Of a DNA stretch of 64,000 nt, positions 42,715 through 55,482 are shown in pieces. Position 1 is the stretch's first letter; each line of letters opens with the position of its first letter. Source of the stretch: Triglochin maritima (lineage: Eukaryota; Streptophyta; Magnoliopsida; Alismatales; Juncaginaceae). The stretch lies in contig OY821772.1 of NCBI GenBank assembly GCA_963682175.1, positions 17,600,743 through 17,664,742 on the forward strand, given 5' to 3'. The position numbers and the translations under genes were made by a program. Below the pieces are notes generated by a model. The model did no database searches, was not told where the DNA came from, and was given only the letters and a program-made list of their open reading frames with translations.

Positions 42715-42732
42715 TCCCCGGCAACGGCGCAA
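42715..42732 (-). other. Primer binding site (tRNA-Asp), element 3
   Basis: One mismatch to the complement of tRNA-Asp (minus strand TTGCGCCGTTGCCGGGGA). Confidence 0.85.
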
Positions 42733-42739
42733 AAAAACT

Positions 42740-44103
42740 TGATTGATTCGTTTTAATTAACCGCAGGTGCACGGCCGCGTTGAAGCGGTGGCAAATACAG
42801 GTCGATCCACAGGGAGGTGTGTCGACTTTAGTTTATTCGAAAGCGAGTGGGAAAGAAAGGAGAGAAAGATTGATTAAACTAAACTACACTAAACTAGTAG
42901 CAACAAGGAAGGAAATGAAAGCACAAAACAAACTAAAACTAAGCAACTAATAAAAGAAGATAGAAATCACGAATGGAAAATCCTTAAGGGGTGGAGTGTG
43001 TGTGTACACATGAAATAAGTGTGGTGAATGCATATAATAAGCTCAAGTGTAGTTAGTGTTTGTTAATGCATAAGAAGTACCTAATGGCAAGACCTATCAT
43101 TTAAAACACTAACCTAGGTGATTAATATGAGCATGACAAGTTTGTTATTAAGAACATAAACAAGCATGGAATTTACCTAAACATTATGGCAGAAACCATC
43201 AAGTAAAAGTTCTTATTAATTCAAACAAGCATACTAACATTTCTCACAAACAACAATGTCTAGCATTCATACCATCTACATAACATGTATACATATCTAC
43301 TCCCCCCAAAGGGGATGGAACTACTCACACATATTTAAACTAACATTTAAACTAAGGAAAGAAAACATACTTAAACTAATTATAAGAAGACTAAAACAAC
43401 AAGTTAACTAAGTATGCAAGAATTGAAAAGACAAGACAATATAAAGAAAACCTAACAAAACATCTATTATTACTCACTCAACTACAACTAGCCTCTCTCC
43501 ACTAGGGTTTTTGCTTCAAGGCTTTTACTCCTAGTAGAGAGGATGGCCACCAAGAGGGTTATGGGATACAAGAAAGGAGGGAGTGTTCTATTTATAACCA
43601 TAGAAAAAGGTAATCCGGGACAATCCCCCGGTATGGGACTAAACATATACCAGAAATAGACTAAATACACTCTAATACATGCCCCTACATAAATCTTAGT
43701 GGATCCGGAGCTACCCGGACCGCCAATCAGCGGTCCCAGACCGCTAGTTGGTGGTCTACAGGGTTTGGATCGCGTTGGGATTTCTTTGCTTGTGTTTGAT
43801 GCATCGAAGTCGGTTGTTGGAGCTCCGGACCACATAAAATTGCCAAAATACTCCCCATGATGGTGTGGAGTTTCTTCATTTGTTCATTGGTCCTTTGGTT
43901 TTGCATTTGGGTCCCTCTCTCTTGCATCTTAGTCCATAAGTCTTGCAACTTCGTCTTTTTCCTTGCTTTTGAGTATTTTTTGTGCCTCTTCTCCTCAAAC
44001 CTACTTATTCCTGAAACTTAAACATTAAACTCGTTACGTAGCATTTTTTTGTGAAAGATAACGGATATAAGACACACATGTATGCATTATATGATTTCAA
44101 TCA
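42740..44103 (-). repeat. 5' LTR of element 3
   Basis: 1364 bases with TGATTGA/TCAATCA-type ends. Palindromes at 43717-43736 and 43739-43756, TATA at 43589-43596 (reverse), LTR-end hairpin at 42775-42788 (CCGC/GCGG). Confidence 0.92.
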
Positions 44104-44311
44104 TGGGCCCACTTTATGGGGAGCGATGAGGTGACGATAAGATTAGAGTGATAAAGAGATAAGTATGACATGTGGGAGCATGTGCTCTTGCTGGCCTCAT
44201 GTAAATTAATATCTTGTATCTTTTAATGATAATGTTAAATCTTAATTCATGTGGAGACATAGTTGGATTTGATCATTATGGATTCCATGTTCTTTATGTC
44301 ATTAAACATGT
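44104..44311 (+). repeat. Family C LTR, right part (continues 21156-22024)
   Basis: Begins with the target duplication TGGGC and runs into the centre of a large inverted repeat. 44274-44311 is the left arm of a 38-base hairpin. Confidence 0.7.
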
Positions 44312-44363
44312 AATCCATAATGAACATGTTTAATGACATAAAGAACATATGGAATCCATAATG
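44274..44363. repeat. Hairpin at the junction of two inverted family C LTRs
   Basis: Arms 44274-44311 and 44324-44363 are complementary apart from a 2-base bulge, with a 12-base loop. The arms continue outward with lower identity. Confidence 0.85.
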
Positions 44364-45617
44364 AACAAACCCAACTATGTCTCCACGTGAATTAAAATGT
44401 AACATTGCCATTAAAACATACAAGACATTAATTAAGATGAGACCAACAAGAGAGCATGCTCCCACATGTCATCCTTATCTCTCTATCATTCCAGCCTTAA
44501 CCTGACCTCATCATTCCCTATAAAGTGGGCCCACTAGCCAAAGCATGTGCTAAGCATCAATTAAGACCATTAGCACATCAAAGGCAAGAGTGAGGAACCC
44601 AACAAAATGACTATAGAATTCATGTGAGGCTCCAAGATTTGGATTAAACACACACACTAATACAACAAATCAACAATTCACATCAACCTCCACTCCCAAT
44701 GGGAATGGACTACTTTCTACTCATCTTCATAACCAAGAAAACAACAAAAGCAAAAAAAAACCATAAGCAAATAGAGAAAACTAAAGTTAACCAAAGCAAG
44801 TGAACAAAATTTGCATCAAATGAAAGATAACAATACGAAGAACGTAAAAACTTAATTTGATTAAGAAAATGAAGATTACAAAGTTGCTACTTTTCTCCTC
44901 CACTACACTACTAACCAATAAACTAAAAACTACTCTAATAAACAAGAAATAAAACCTAATCTACTAAACAAGAAAGGAAACTCAGCTCAGGAGCAGAGGA
45001 AGAAAGATGAGGGGGAGGAAGGATCACAAGTGTATTTATAGAGGATATGAGTGTCTGGATGATTCTGGGCGTGATCAGACGACAGTAAATCAAATCGGAA
45101 TCTTGTATATTGCTCAGAATCGAGAATTCGACCAACTAGAGAAATTTGGGATCGAACCGACCAACCATATCCGCCAGTGGCAGCTTTTAATCCGCCATTG
45201 GCAGATCATTTGGGTCGGATTGACATCTAATTTAACAAGTAGCTTTATTGTACTACCTTAGCACGTGGGGTACACTCGGAGTCGTTGGTTTTAACCTGTT
45301 TCGTTTTAGTTGTTGAATTACTATTCAGGTTTAGGAGATTCTCGACTTTTACAACAAACATATTTTTCTTTGCACTTAGGTCCCTCTGGGTTTTCACTTG
45401 GGTCCTTCCTGGGTTACAATTCGGTCCTTGGGCATTACGCACAAGTCCAAAAACCTTCCAAATCAGTCCATTCTTCTTGCGTTTAGGTCTTTTTCTCTTC
45501 TTTTCTCTTCTGCCGTGCCTAAACCTTGAAGCACATCAAATAAACACGAGTAGCACAAATATGAGATAAAATAAAGAATATATAGCATGAATGCAATGTA
45601 TGATATGTTACTAATCA
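44324..45617 (-). repeat. Family C LTR, inverted copy
   Basis: Read on the minus strand it begins TGATTAGTAACATATCATAC at 45617 and matches 21156-22024 plus 44104-44311. Near-palindromic TCCGCCAGTGGCAG (45170-45183) and ATCCGCCATTGGCAGAT (45190-45206) lie in U3. It lacks the 3' end block, like its partner. Confidence 0.7.
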
Positions 45618-46379
45618 CTCTACAAATATTTTAAGAACATGGGTATATAAAATAGAAAGTATTTTCTTTTATATATTTAATATACCTAATAAATGAAACA
45701 TTATGGAATTGTATTTGTGTCATTAATGTTTTCGTTGTATCTTTGAATCCTAAGTTATGAGATCTATATTTTTTTGACATGAGAAGTGTATAATTTGTTT
45801 ATTATCAAAAACTATCAGTACGTTTACTGATAAAGATATTGGTTGGTTATATATGACTTGTGCAACAAACGATCATATGTCAAAAGATTATCATTGCCCC
45901 TCTTGACTTGAGTGATGATATCATTGGGCCCATTTGATGAAGCAAAATTATAAAGTGCACAATCTGACTTATGTATAGTTACATATTTATTAATTGCTTA
46001 AGAGATCAAGAAAAAAACATATAATACAAATATGACACATTCCTACTTTGTATAATGTTCCTAATACATGAGGTAAGGGATAGACAGAAGTGATATTATT
46101 TCATATGACTAAATGGATTTTGTTTTGTTCTAGAGAACAAAACATCTTTGTTATTTATGTAATTATAATGTGTAGCCAGATACCATTTATAGTTTATGAT
46201 ATAAAATATTTATATCATTGCAAATATAACTTAGATCCTCCTATAGGTCACACCACAAAACTGGAAAATAAGAAATATAATTTTATATTTTATGTGATGT
46301 ATTAAATTTCATACGATATGAAATCAAACACATATGGTTAAATAATAAAATTAATATGTCGTGATAACCGTTGGCTTTT
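45618..46379. other. Unassigned AT-rich stretch
   Basis: No ORF above background and no family resemblance seen. Confidence 0.3.
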
Positions 46380-47750
46380 TGGCCTTAATCTATGTTTTCA
46401 TGATTTAATCAATGTAGTCAATGTAGAGTATCACACATGTTGCATTGCATTTATATTGTTTTGTGCTAACTTCTACAGGTGATCAAGACTCAAGAAAGAA
46501 AGGATTCAAGTCAAGACATGTAATCAAGCTCAATTGAAGACATGTAATTTGTATTTCTTTTGAGTCTTAGGAACATTGTGTAAATTGAGCATACTTGAGC
46601 TAAAACCTACTCAAACACACACTAGGTTCCTTACAGAAGTCACACACAAAATTTCATATAATTTGGACTTCAATAGATCACCTAAACCTAGACCGGAAAA
46701 CACTAAATACTTAACCTAAACTATCTGATCACATTCGGTCGACCGAGTGATCAATTATCATATTAGTGTTTTACTGCCCACTTTCGGTTGACCGTCCAGA
46801 CCTTTTTGGTCTACCGAGTTAACACATTTTTCTGACCGTTTGTTTTGTCGATTTATACCCAACGGTCGTATTCGTATTTTTCCAAATACCCCAAAAATAC
46901 ATTTTTCTAGCGGTCAACCGAGGACCTTGTTCGGTCGACCGAACTAAGACGTCTCAACAAACCCAGAATGCATGTTGAATTTTGGTTGACCGTGGACCTT
47001 GTTTCGGTCGACCGAATATGATTTTGTTTGTCGACCCCATAGAGCCTGTTATGAATCGGTCGACAGAACTTGTCTCAGTGTTCGACCGATAACTTAAGTG
47101 TACCTATGTCATAGTCTTTCGCGGTCGACCATTCCTTAACCGGTCGACCAAACCGTGTCCAAATCTGACCAACGGTCGACCGAACTTATGCTGAAATGCA
47201 TCTTATAGGTTTCTGTTTTGTGTTTCTGACACAAACTCTTACCAATTAAACTGAATTGCTATAATACCTTAGGAGCTTATAAATAGAGTTGTCCAACACC
47301 ATTTCACACAACTCTCCTACTCCATATTGTCCCCTACATTAGAGAGAAAGCTTCACACACTCAAAAGATCAAAATCTTCCACACTTAGTAATCAATTCAA
47401 AATCTTACTCAAGTGTGCTCAAGATTAGAGAGTGTTGTTCCACTCAACCATTGTCAAAGAAGCAAGGGTCTTGGTGAAATCCCAAGACAAGAGTATAGAC
47501 TTCGGTGAGAGCCCGAAGTGATCCTCTCAGATTGTGAGAGGAGGAGTCAAGCTCGGCGAGGGTTGTTCGCAAGCTTGAAGACTTTTAAAGGCGTTCTCTG
47601 CCATACCGGAACGAGGAGTGGTTAGTGAAGTCGTGAGCGGAGCTCGAGGGAGGTCGAGCGGAGCATGCAAGAGAGGAAGTAGGCGGGAGGCCGAACCTCT
47701 ATAAAAATTTGGTGTCGTCATTGTGGTTTGCTTTACTTACTTGTTTTTGT
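46380..47750 (+). repeat. LTR-like region rich in CGGTCGACCG palindromes (SIRE/Maximus-like?)
   Basis: About ten GGTCGACC-type motifs occur between 46735 and 47180 (e.g. 46735, 46931, 47005, 47173), followed by TATAAATAG at ~47278 and a GAGGCCGAACCTCTATAAAAA end at ~47690. Plant copia elements of the SIRE/Maximus group have LTRs of this style. No partner LTR is seen, so the boundaries are uncertain. Confidence 0.45.
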
Positions 47751-48049
47751 TTAATTCTGTTGTGCATTTTTTGATTGCTTAAACGAGTAGGTAAATAGTT
47801 TAAAAGTGATTAGAATTAGAGACCCTTACGATCCTGCAATAACAACATGGTTAGAATAACAAATGAATTTGTATGAGATGTATATATTATGGGGTATGAT
47901 GTTATAACATCATAAATGATAATATATTACATGATATAATGTAATCAGTAACATTATAACATATGAATTTGCTGAAACCCCAAAGCTCAAATTTTGTTGA
48001 ATATTGATCCAAAATTTGGTGAAGGCAAAAACAATGAAAAATAGTTGAA
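47751..48049. other. Unassigned AT-rich stretch
   Basis: No feature recognised. Confidence 0.3.
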
Positions 48050-48335
48050 GGTTTTTCGAAAACCGGTCGACTGAATTCTACAGTAACTTTTGAGTGCTGA
48101 AACAATCGACTGGCTGGACACGTTGTTCGATCGAATCTATCAGGAGCTTTCCTGGTAACGGAACGATCGACCGGTGTGAGACTTGGTTCAACCGAAATTA
48201 TCAAGAGCTTTCTTGGTAAGGGAACGGTCTACCGACATGAAACACAGTCCGTCCAAAATTATCAGTAACGTTTCTAGATAACGAAACAGTCGACCGGCTA
48301 GGAGTTTCAGTCGACCGTTTGCCCACGTTTTTGCC
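48050..48335. repeat. Degenerate ~61-base tandem repeat, about four units
   Basis: Each unit runs roughly GAA-T-ATCAGGAGCTTTCCTGG then AACGGAAC and a GATCGACCGG-type palindrome. Units differ by ~25%. The style matches 6600-6960 in the opposite orientation. Confidence 0.6.
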
Positions 48336-48909
48336 CATATTAAAAAAATATTGTTGATCAATGGATTGATTTAATTTATCTTGGTCAATGGAAGGTATGG
48401 GAGGAGGATGTGTTAAAATATGATTGGTAAAGAGGAGAAATTAATATAGATCATGTGTTGGTGGTTTTACACGATGTGGTTTAGAGAATGCAATATAATT
48501 AGGACTCTCCTTTCCTTTTGGTTTGATACAAAAAATTCTCCCCTCCATATTTTTCTTTTCCTTCCATCAAAAATCTCTTAATTAATTGAGTGCTGGAGAT
48601 TCAATTCTTGGTGGCATAGAAGGGGTTATTATCTAGATTCTAACATTGCATTAGATTTGATTGGCTAGCTTCAATCACTCTAATCGTGTTTAGAGTTTGG
48701 TGAACACTTAGAGGAAAGTTTCAAGGTGATTCAAATTGCAATTAAAATGCCATAAGGGAGTTTTGTACATAATTATTGGATAAATATGAAAAAAAGGTCG
48801 TGCTTGCGTATACAAAAAAAATTATACCCAAGCATAGGGACGAAATACTACACCTACCTTGTGCCACCCCCGGAGCACTTCCTCAATTTTTGAGGATACT
48901 GAGAAGTCC
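48336..48909. other. Unassigned sequence
   Basis: No ORF or repeat recognised. The last ~70 bases may be the leader side of the adjacent inverted LTR. Confidence 0.3.
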
Positions 48910-50313
48910 CGAGCCAAACTCGAACCCAAGTGCACGGCTGCGATGAAGCAGTGGCAAGTACGGGTTGAGTCCATAGGGAGGTGTGTCAACTCTGGTTCTT
49001 CAGAAGTCAAGTGGAAAATAAAGGGAGAAGAAGTTTGATTACATTAAGATATGAATGAATTAACAATTAAACTAAACCCTCATGGAACGGAGGTGTGTAG
49101 GTATGTGTGTGTGTGAGTGAGTCTTCATTTCAATTAGGCACGTGTAGTTTGTGTGGCATAGAAATAGAAACTAGTGTAGAATCTAAGTGTAGGATACACA
49201 GCACTACATGGTAAACCATGAACGTGCATATCTCACATAAAGTTGAGGTTTATTTTAGATTGTCAAGCATGCAATAAGTACCCAGTGTGGACATTAGAGC
49301 ATCAATTAATCCTACATACAACCTAAATCATTCATGTGAATGTGCACCAAACATGGATCCATACATAACAAGTCATTTCTATCAAACCATTACAAGCAAC
49401 AAGATAAGCTCTAAAGCTAGCATGAGATAAGTACCTAATGTGGACATTATCACATCTAATACAAGTTCAAGCATGCTACAAGTATAGATCTACATTAAGC
49501 ACATGAAATGGCACAAATAAAAGAACCCATCACTATCACTTAATCTACATCACCTCCACCCCAAATGGGGTGGATCTACTCTCTACTCATTAAGCTAACA
49601 AATATATTAAGAAGATAAAACATTCTAACTAATTCTACTAAGATTAATAAAACAAACTAAGTTAAACATAAAAACATTAAAAGAGACAACATTAGAACAA
49701 ACTAAGAAAATTTATTTTATTGATATCTCACATTACCAGCAACATTCTTCTCCACTTGAGTTTTGCTCCAAGGCTTTACTCCAAGTAGAAAGAATGACCA
49801 CCAAGCAATGCTTAGATTACAAAGGAGGAGGAGAATTATATTTATAGGCATGAAAAAGAAAACTGGGGACAATCCCTCAATGTGGGACTAATGCAACATT
49901 CCCATAATAGACATAAACACATAACCCATTTCTGTGCAAAACTGGATTGCATTCTGACCAAAAGAGACCACCAATTGACGGTCTTGGACCATGGTCAGCC
50001 ATTTAAGTCTGCGCCTGAGTCTAATTGCCAACATACTCCTCATGATGATGTGGAGTTTCTCGGTTTGCTATTTGGTCCCTCCGGACTTACGTCCAGGTCC
50101 TTCCCTGTTGCAGATGGGTCCTTGTGCATGACAGAGAGGTCCATTTTGCTTCATTTAAGTCTTTTCTTCTTACGTTTCAGTATTTTTTCTCATCACTTTC
50201 TCTTCTTTATTACCTAATACCTGAAATATAACAACAAACACTCGAGTAGCACAATATTGGAGTAAAATTAAGGATATATAGCATGAATATGTTGCATGAT
50301 ATGCTACTAATCA
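48910..50313 (-). repeat. Family B LTR, minus strand
   Basis: Read in reverse it starts TGATTAGTAGCATATCATGC at 50313 and matches 16326-17770. The U3 palindrome GACCACCAATTGACGGTC is at 49966-49983 and the LTR-end hairpin at 48938-48951 (CTGC-TTCATC-GCAG). The 3' end is diverged and no primer site is certain. Confidence 0.7.
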
Positions 50314-52590
50314 AAGACCATACCAGTCACCAATTTAATTGGACTCTCCATTGCATGGTTTTTCTTAAGAGCCACACTTTCATTTCCGATCCAACCTTGG
50401 ACCCCTGAGCAAATCATAGCATTCTTGATGGGCTCCTTTTTACATGAATATGGAACAACATCCACATGCTTCCTCTCTTCTTCTTTTGAGGGGATACACT
50501 CCACCATTACCTTGAAATGCATAAACCTCGGTATAGTGATATTACTTGGCCATTTGAAGATGCATTGCCTTCACTATCTGAGACCCTAATTCATACTCCA
50601 TTGGAGTTGATCTCTGCACCTCACAAAAAAATTGGTTGCACCCGATAGCCTCACTCCTCTTGGATAGCTCCGTGAACTTCCAAGACAGGTGCAAGTTAAG
50701 AGACTCCATCTCTTCATTTCCAGCTACCACCATAGCTCACTTGTTCTTCACTTCATCTTGTTCCGGATCCTTTTGATTTTAAGAGATCTTCATATTCTTG
50801 AACAAGTGCAAGGGCCCCGGATTCATCCTCAACTCTGTGCTCTTCCGGTGCAATTTTGATTTTCCTTGCCATCTTACGAGCAATGCTATGGTGCTCATGA
50901 TGTTCTTCCTCCCCCTCACTATTTTCTTTTCATCAACACCGATTTGGTTTCTTTTCTTTGAATGAGAGACACCATCCTCATTCACATTCTCTTTGTCACC
51001 TTCTTTGTCTTCTTCACTCTTCTTTGTATCTCCAAGCATCCCACAAATAACCTTTCTTCTTTTGGATACCAAAGTCGATAACCCTTCATTCCCTTCTAAA
51101 GACCAAGAAACAAACAATCCCTTGGTTTTACCTCCGAACTTGAACAACCATAAAAACTTTGAGCTTTACAATCGAAAATCCTTAATTATGAATAGTCAAC
51201 CTCTCCATCTTTCAGCAACTCTTGTGGAACCTTCAAATCTATGTCCTCCGAAGGTGAGAAATTTACTAAGTGATACGCTAAATTCAAAGCTTTCATCCTA
51301 AATTTTTTTGACAAGCCGACACACAATCTTATGCTCCTTGCCTTAGCACCCAACAACCAGTTCATCCTTCCTACAACCAAATCTTGATCAACATCACTCA
51401 ACCTAGTCAAGTGTGTTTTGATTATATTCTTGTTGCAATACTCTTTGAACTTCTTTGAGACGTATTTACCTCCCTTCTCCACTTTCAAACATCAAACTAA
51501 TCGATCGGTGCACTTCTCAACTTGGGTTTTCCAAACTTTGAATTTGTCAAATACTTCCAATTTCTCCTTCATAAAGTACACCCATACCATCCTTGGGAAA
51601 TTATCCACAAATCTGACAAAATATTGAGCTCCGCCTTTTGTCTCAACCGAAGTCGGTCCCCACATGCTACAATAAACGCATTTCCTTTTCTCTTTGGGAC
51701 CATTGTTCTAAACCGAACCCCTTGTTGGCTTTAGGAGATGCTATTTTTTTAACTTGCACTTCATGGCACCATTCACTTTCAAATGACCTTTCTTGTGAAT
51801 CTCACACAATCTCCTTTCATTAACATGCCCAAGTCATATGTGCCATAACCGAGCACCATCCACATCTCCATGTTGTGCAACTACACTCGTTGCATTCTTC
51901 TCAAATATTATGCTCCCTTGCGACCAATAGATGTTAACTCTCTTAACGTTCATCACCACCATCACGCCTTGGGTCACCTTCAACTTGCTATCTCCACTAG
52001 ACCACTTCATACCCATGACCTCTAACTCCCCAAGTGAAATTAGATTATTGTGCAAGTCTGGAACATGTCAGATCCCCTTTAGTGTGTAACAAAACCATCA
52101 AACATCTTCACCTAAATGGTACCAATCACCTTGCACGTTGCACATTGTCCAGTATTGCTTTTGCATCAAATGGCTTGTACTCTACAAACCACTTTTTTTG
52201 TGAGCACATGTGGTGTGAACAACATGAGTCAAGAACCCAACCACTCTCGTAACTGACTCCATCTTAGCACATTGTAAGAACATCCACCATGTCCTTATCG
52301 TCAACCACATTTGTCGAATCATGCACATGTTCTTTATCCTTCTTTTGCATCACCTCCTTAAAGGCTCTATAATATATTCTCATGTGCCCAAATTTCTTGC
52401 ATAAATAACAATTGACATTTCGACCCCTACATTTTTACCTTGTTACTGCTTGTGTTTTTGATGCTTGACTAACTTTTGTCCATTTGCCCCACTGTTAAGC
52501 CCATCTTGTTCTGAAAAAATGATCGGGGTTTTGTGCCTTGAATCATGAGAAGTCAAGATGCGCGTCACCACATTCAACTTAAGTCTTTCC
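50314..52590 (-). pseudogene. Decayed copia pol: gag-pre-integrase, integrase, start of RT
   Basis: Minus-strand fragments: NLISLGELEVMGMKW and ARLWHI (52055-51834, gag-pre-integrase), KKFKEYCNKNIIKTHLTR and LLGAKARSIRL (51488-51186, integrase core), WSLEGNEGLSTLVSKRRKVIC (51147-50940 region, integrase end), EEMESLNLHLSWKF and AIGC (50733-50542, RT start). Frames shift between pieces. It is more decayed than Copia-1 and belongs to a different copia lineage. It is cut by the family B LTR at 50313 and by Copia-2 at 52591. Confidence 0.75.
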
Positions 52591-52972
52591 TGTTAGCTTA
52601 TAACGATCTACAGGTTCAAGAGTACCTTCTTGGAGAGAACTTGTGGCAGCGGAATGGATCGGCGATCACCTCACAGAATCCTCTGGAGCACCGGTCGGTC
52701 TTCTACTCTCTTGGAGAAGAACCACGAGTCCACAACCCAAGAGTCCACGGATTGACTTGGTGGAGGTGGAGGGACGAATGGGAGAGAGAGGGAGAGGTGG
52801 CGGCTAGGGTTTGGTGGGGCTAGGGTTTGCACACATGAACATCCATCTTATGGGAGGCTCCCCTCCTTATATAGATGGCCCCACCCTAAACCCTAAATGT
52901 GTAGTCCAATGGGGACGCACCATGTGTCAGTGCTTTGGGCAAATATCTTATTAATCCTAGATTAATCCAATA
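52591..52972 (-). repeat. 3' LTR of Copia-2
   Basis: 382 bases, clearly homologous to the Copia-1 LTR, with small indels. The G-box CACGTG is CATGTG here, while the telo-box and TATA remain (52860-52897). Confidence 0.9.
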
Positions 52973-54228
52973 TCTCCCACTTGCACAATAGCACGATAAC
53001 AACATGTCATCTGCTTTTGTGTCCCTGACACATATGCCTATATCCCTGATACATACAATCACACAATGGCAATATATCACCTCTCTATGTGTCCCCGACA
53101 CACATGTATACATCCCTGATATATACAACTATTCCTCTCTACAAGAACGCATCCACAACACGCAAGTCTCTGATAATGTATCCTCGATATAAGATCATAT
53201 GTGTCCCCGACACATGCACTCTTCCGATCATACGGACAAATGGGTCGTGCGACCGGTGATGCACCTGCAATTAGGAGTCCCAAACTAGAAACTTTACTAG
53301 AAGGCAAGAATGACGACATCCTCACAAAAATAATAATTAAGAAGTCAAATGCACATCACTGTTCCCCAGGTTTACTCAGAAACTCAATTGACATGAACGG
53401 TATCTCGATCCCTCGGAGAGAATACCTTCATGTCCTCAAGGTACTTGCTACTGTATCCAATACAGTTTGGCCCAGCAAATACTTTTTAGTGCAGTCGAGT
53501 CAAACCTTTCCCTTCGCCCCAGACCACCATTACACTCAGAGTTGACTCCTTTCCCGAAGATGCCTCTTTAGACCGAATCTCTCATGGTCATAGATAACAT
53601 CCCAAAGTAGCCACATCAACTCTTTGCTTCATGGTGTCGTCGAAGGTCACTGAGGGTAACTAATGACAATCAAGTCTTGGACTCACACAGTGAAGGAGCA
53701 AGGATCCATCCTTTCACTTCCCAATGGTCGCTCAGCACATGTTGTATGACAAACATGCTATGGTGGATCATACTGTACATAACAGTATGTCTGTCTCTCA
53801 ACACCATACAAGTCTTAGTCTAGTCGCATCTCCTCTGCGCCTGACCCGAGCTTCATCATTGTCGCCTTAACACCATACAGGGGTGCCACCTGGCGCCACA
53901 TGGGATGCTCGCACTTGGCTTCTATAGGTCACATGAATCGTGAGAACATTTATGTCAATCCTCACCAACATAGAGGATCTCATCTTGATTCCTAATCAAG
54001 GCGACTGTCCTATCATGAACTGCTCTGGATCTATAAGATCTCCTCATGATCAGTCTCATCTCTGCTCGCTATCAAAAGTGCCAGAGGCGAATGCTCGTGT
54101 GAGTGAGTATTCTTCAGCCTATTGACAAAATAATATTTTATGCTAGAACAACTACATCAACCAAACAGATATAGTCGAAAGAAAAAAAACACAATCACTC
54201 ATAAAAGGAAGTTAGACATGCCAATACA
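52973..54228 (-). other. 3' non-coding region of Copia-2 with hairpin cluster
   Basis: Collinear with Copia-1. Hairpins at 53018-53032 (TGTGTCCCTGACACA), ~53040-53054, 53088-53102 (TGTGTCCCCGACACA), ~53105-53122, 53178-53192 and 53199-53215. The frame open at 53201-53545 is not conserved as protein. Confidence 0.65.
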
Positions 54229-55482
54229 TCAAAGTCTGCGTAAGCCTAAGGACTTCACATGATACACAAACGAGTCCTTAGCTATAGCTTTGGTAAGAGG
54301 GTCAGCTACCATAAGACTAGTAGACACATGTCTTAACACAACTTCCTTTCTCGCTATGATGTCCTTCACAAAATGATACCTAACCTGTATATGTTTGGTC
54401 TTTCCATGATATTTAGGGTCTTTCACATAACAAAGGGCAGCCATGCTATCACAATAGACAACAACAGGCTCATCAGATGTCTCTACTAGCCCAGTATGTT
54501 GTAAGAACCTCCTCAACCCAACTGCCTCCTGTACTGCTGCAGAGCATGCAACATACTCTGCTTCCATAGTCGACAGGGCTATACAAGTTTGCTTCTTGCT
54601 GGACCATGAGATGGCCCTATTAGCCAGCAAGAAAGCATAACCAGAGGTAGACTTCCTTTCATCAATGTCTCCAGCCCAATCGGCATCACTATAGCCAATC
54701 AGGCGGAGGTCTGATGCTTGGTAACACAACATGTAGTTACTCGTTCCTCTGAGGTATCTCATGATTCTCTTGACTGCCTTCCAGTGCTCCATGCTTGGGT
54801 TAGACTGGTATCGACTCACCATGCCCACAACATAACAAATGTCTGGCCTAGTACACATCATAGCGTACATAAGGCTTCCCACAGCATTGGAGTATGGAAC
54901 CTTGCTCATTTTGGCCTTCTCTTCAGGAGTCTCAGGATGCTTATCAAGGCTTAAGTGCAAACCCTTCTCAACAGGAGTGTCGATTGGTTTGCATTTGTCC
55001 ATATGGTATTTCTTCAAGATGTTGTTAATGTAAGTCTCTTGAGACAATCCCAGAAGTCTCTTGGACCTATCTCTAACAATCTTGACACCAAGGACGTAGC
55101 TAGCTTCACCCATGTCCTTCATATCAAACGTGGAGGACAACCACTCTTTAGTGGATTTCAGCAACTCTTTGCTATTGCCAACCATGAGTATGTCATCAAC
55201 ATACAAGGTCAGAATAACAAATTTACCATTGGATCTCTTAACGTACACACAATGATCTTCCTCAAGCATGGAGAACGCATTCTCTGATATAGCTTGATGG
55301 AAGCGAATGTTCCACTGTCTAGACACTTGTTTCAAGCCATACAAGGACTTATTGAGCTTGCACACTTTGCGCTCTTGTCCTTTGACTTCAAAACCTTGAG
55401 GTTGATCCATATAGATCTCCTCCTCAAGTTCTCCATTGAGAAAAGTAGTCTTTACATCCATTTGGTAAAGCTCTAACTCCAT
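54229..55482 (-). CDS. Copia RT-RNase H fragment, open reading frame (truncated)
   Basis: 417 codons open without lesions. RT motifs [28 protein letters not shown] and YVDDILMVG. RNase H motifs YSDADWAGDIDERKSTSG, STMEAEYVA and a KTKHIQVRYHFVKD end. The protein differs from Copia-1 at only a few residues. The annotated ATG is internal to RT, because the gene lost everything upstream of ~55500. So this is a dead fragment that happens to remain open, unless transcribed from outside. Confidence 0.88.
   Translation of the reverse strand: MELELYQMDVKTTFLNGELEEEIYMDQPQGFEVKGQERKVCKLNKSLYGLKQVSRQWNIRFHQAISENAFSMLEEDHCVYVKRSNGKFVILTLYVDDILMVGNSKELLKSTKEWLSSTFDMKDMGEASYVLGVKIVRDRSKRLLGLSQETYINNILKKYHMDKCKPIDTPVEKGLHLSLDKHPETPEEKAKMSKVPYSNAVGSLMYAMMCTRPDICYVVGMVSRYQSNPSMEHWKAVKRIMRYLRGTSNYMLCYQASDLRLIGYSDADWAGDIDERKSTSGYAFLLANRAISWSSKKQTCIALSTMEAEYVACSAAVQEAVGLRRFLQHTGLVETSDEPVVVYCDSMAALCYVKDPKYHGKTKHIQVRYHFVKDIIARKEVVLRHVSTSLMVADPLTKAIAKDSFVYHVKSLGLRRL

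Larger units (their letters stand above)
22025..44103 (-). mobile_element. Element 3: decayed autonomous Athila/Tat-like Ty3/gypsy element with nested insertions
   Basis: Minus-strand order: 5' LTR 42740-44103, primer site 42715-42732, leader, gag remnant 40593-41628, then insertions, protease-region scrap 36058-36150, copia insertion, pol remnant 24983-28132 (linker, RT, RNase H, integrase), 3' non-coding region, polypurine tract 23412-23424, 3' LTR 22025-23409. The order gag-PR-RT-RH-INT is gypsy-type and the tRNA-Asp primer is Athila-like. Stops and frameshifts are scattered throughout. DNA between the knuckle and the protease appears lost. Target duplication TGGGC is intact. Confidence 0.9.
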
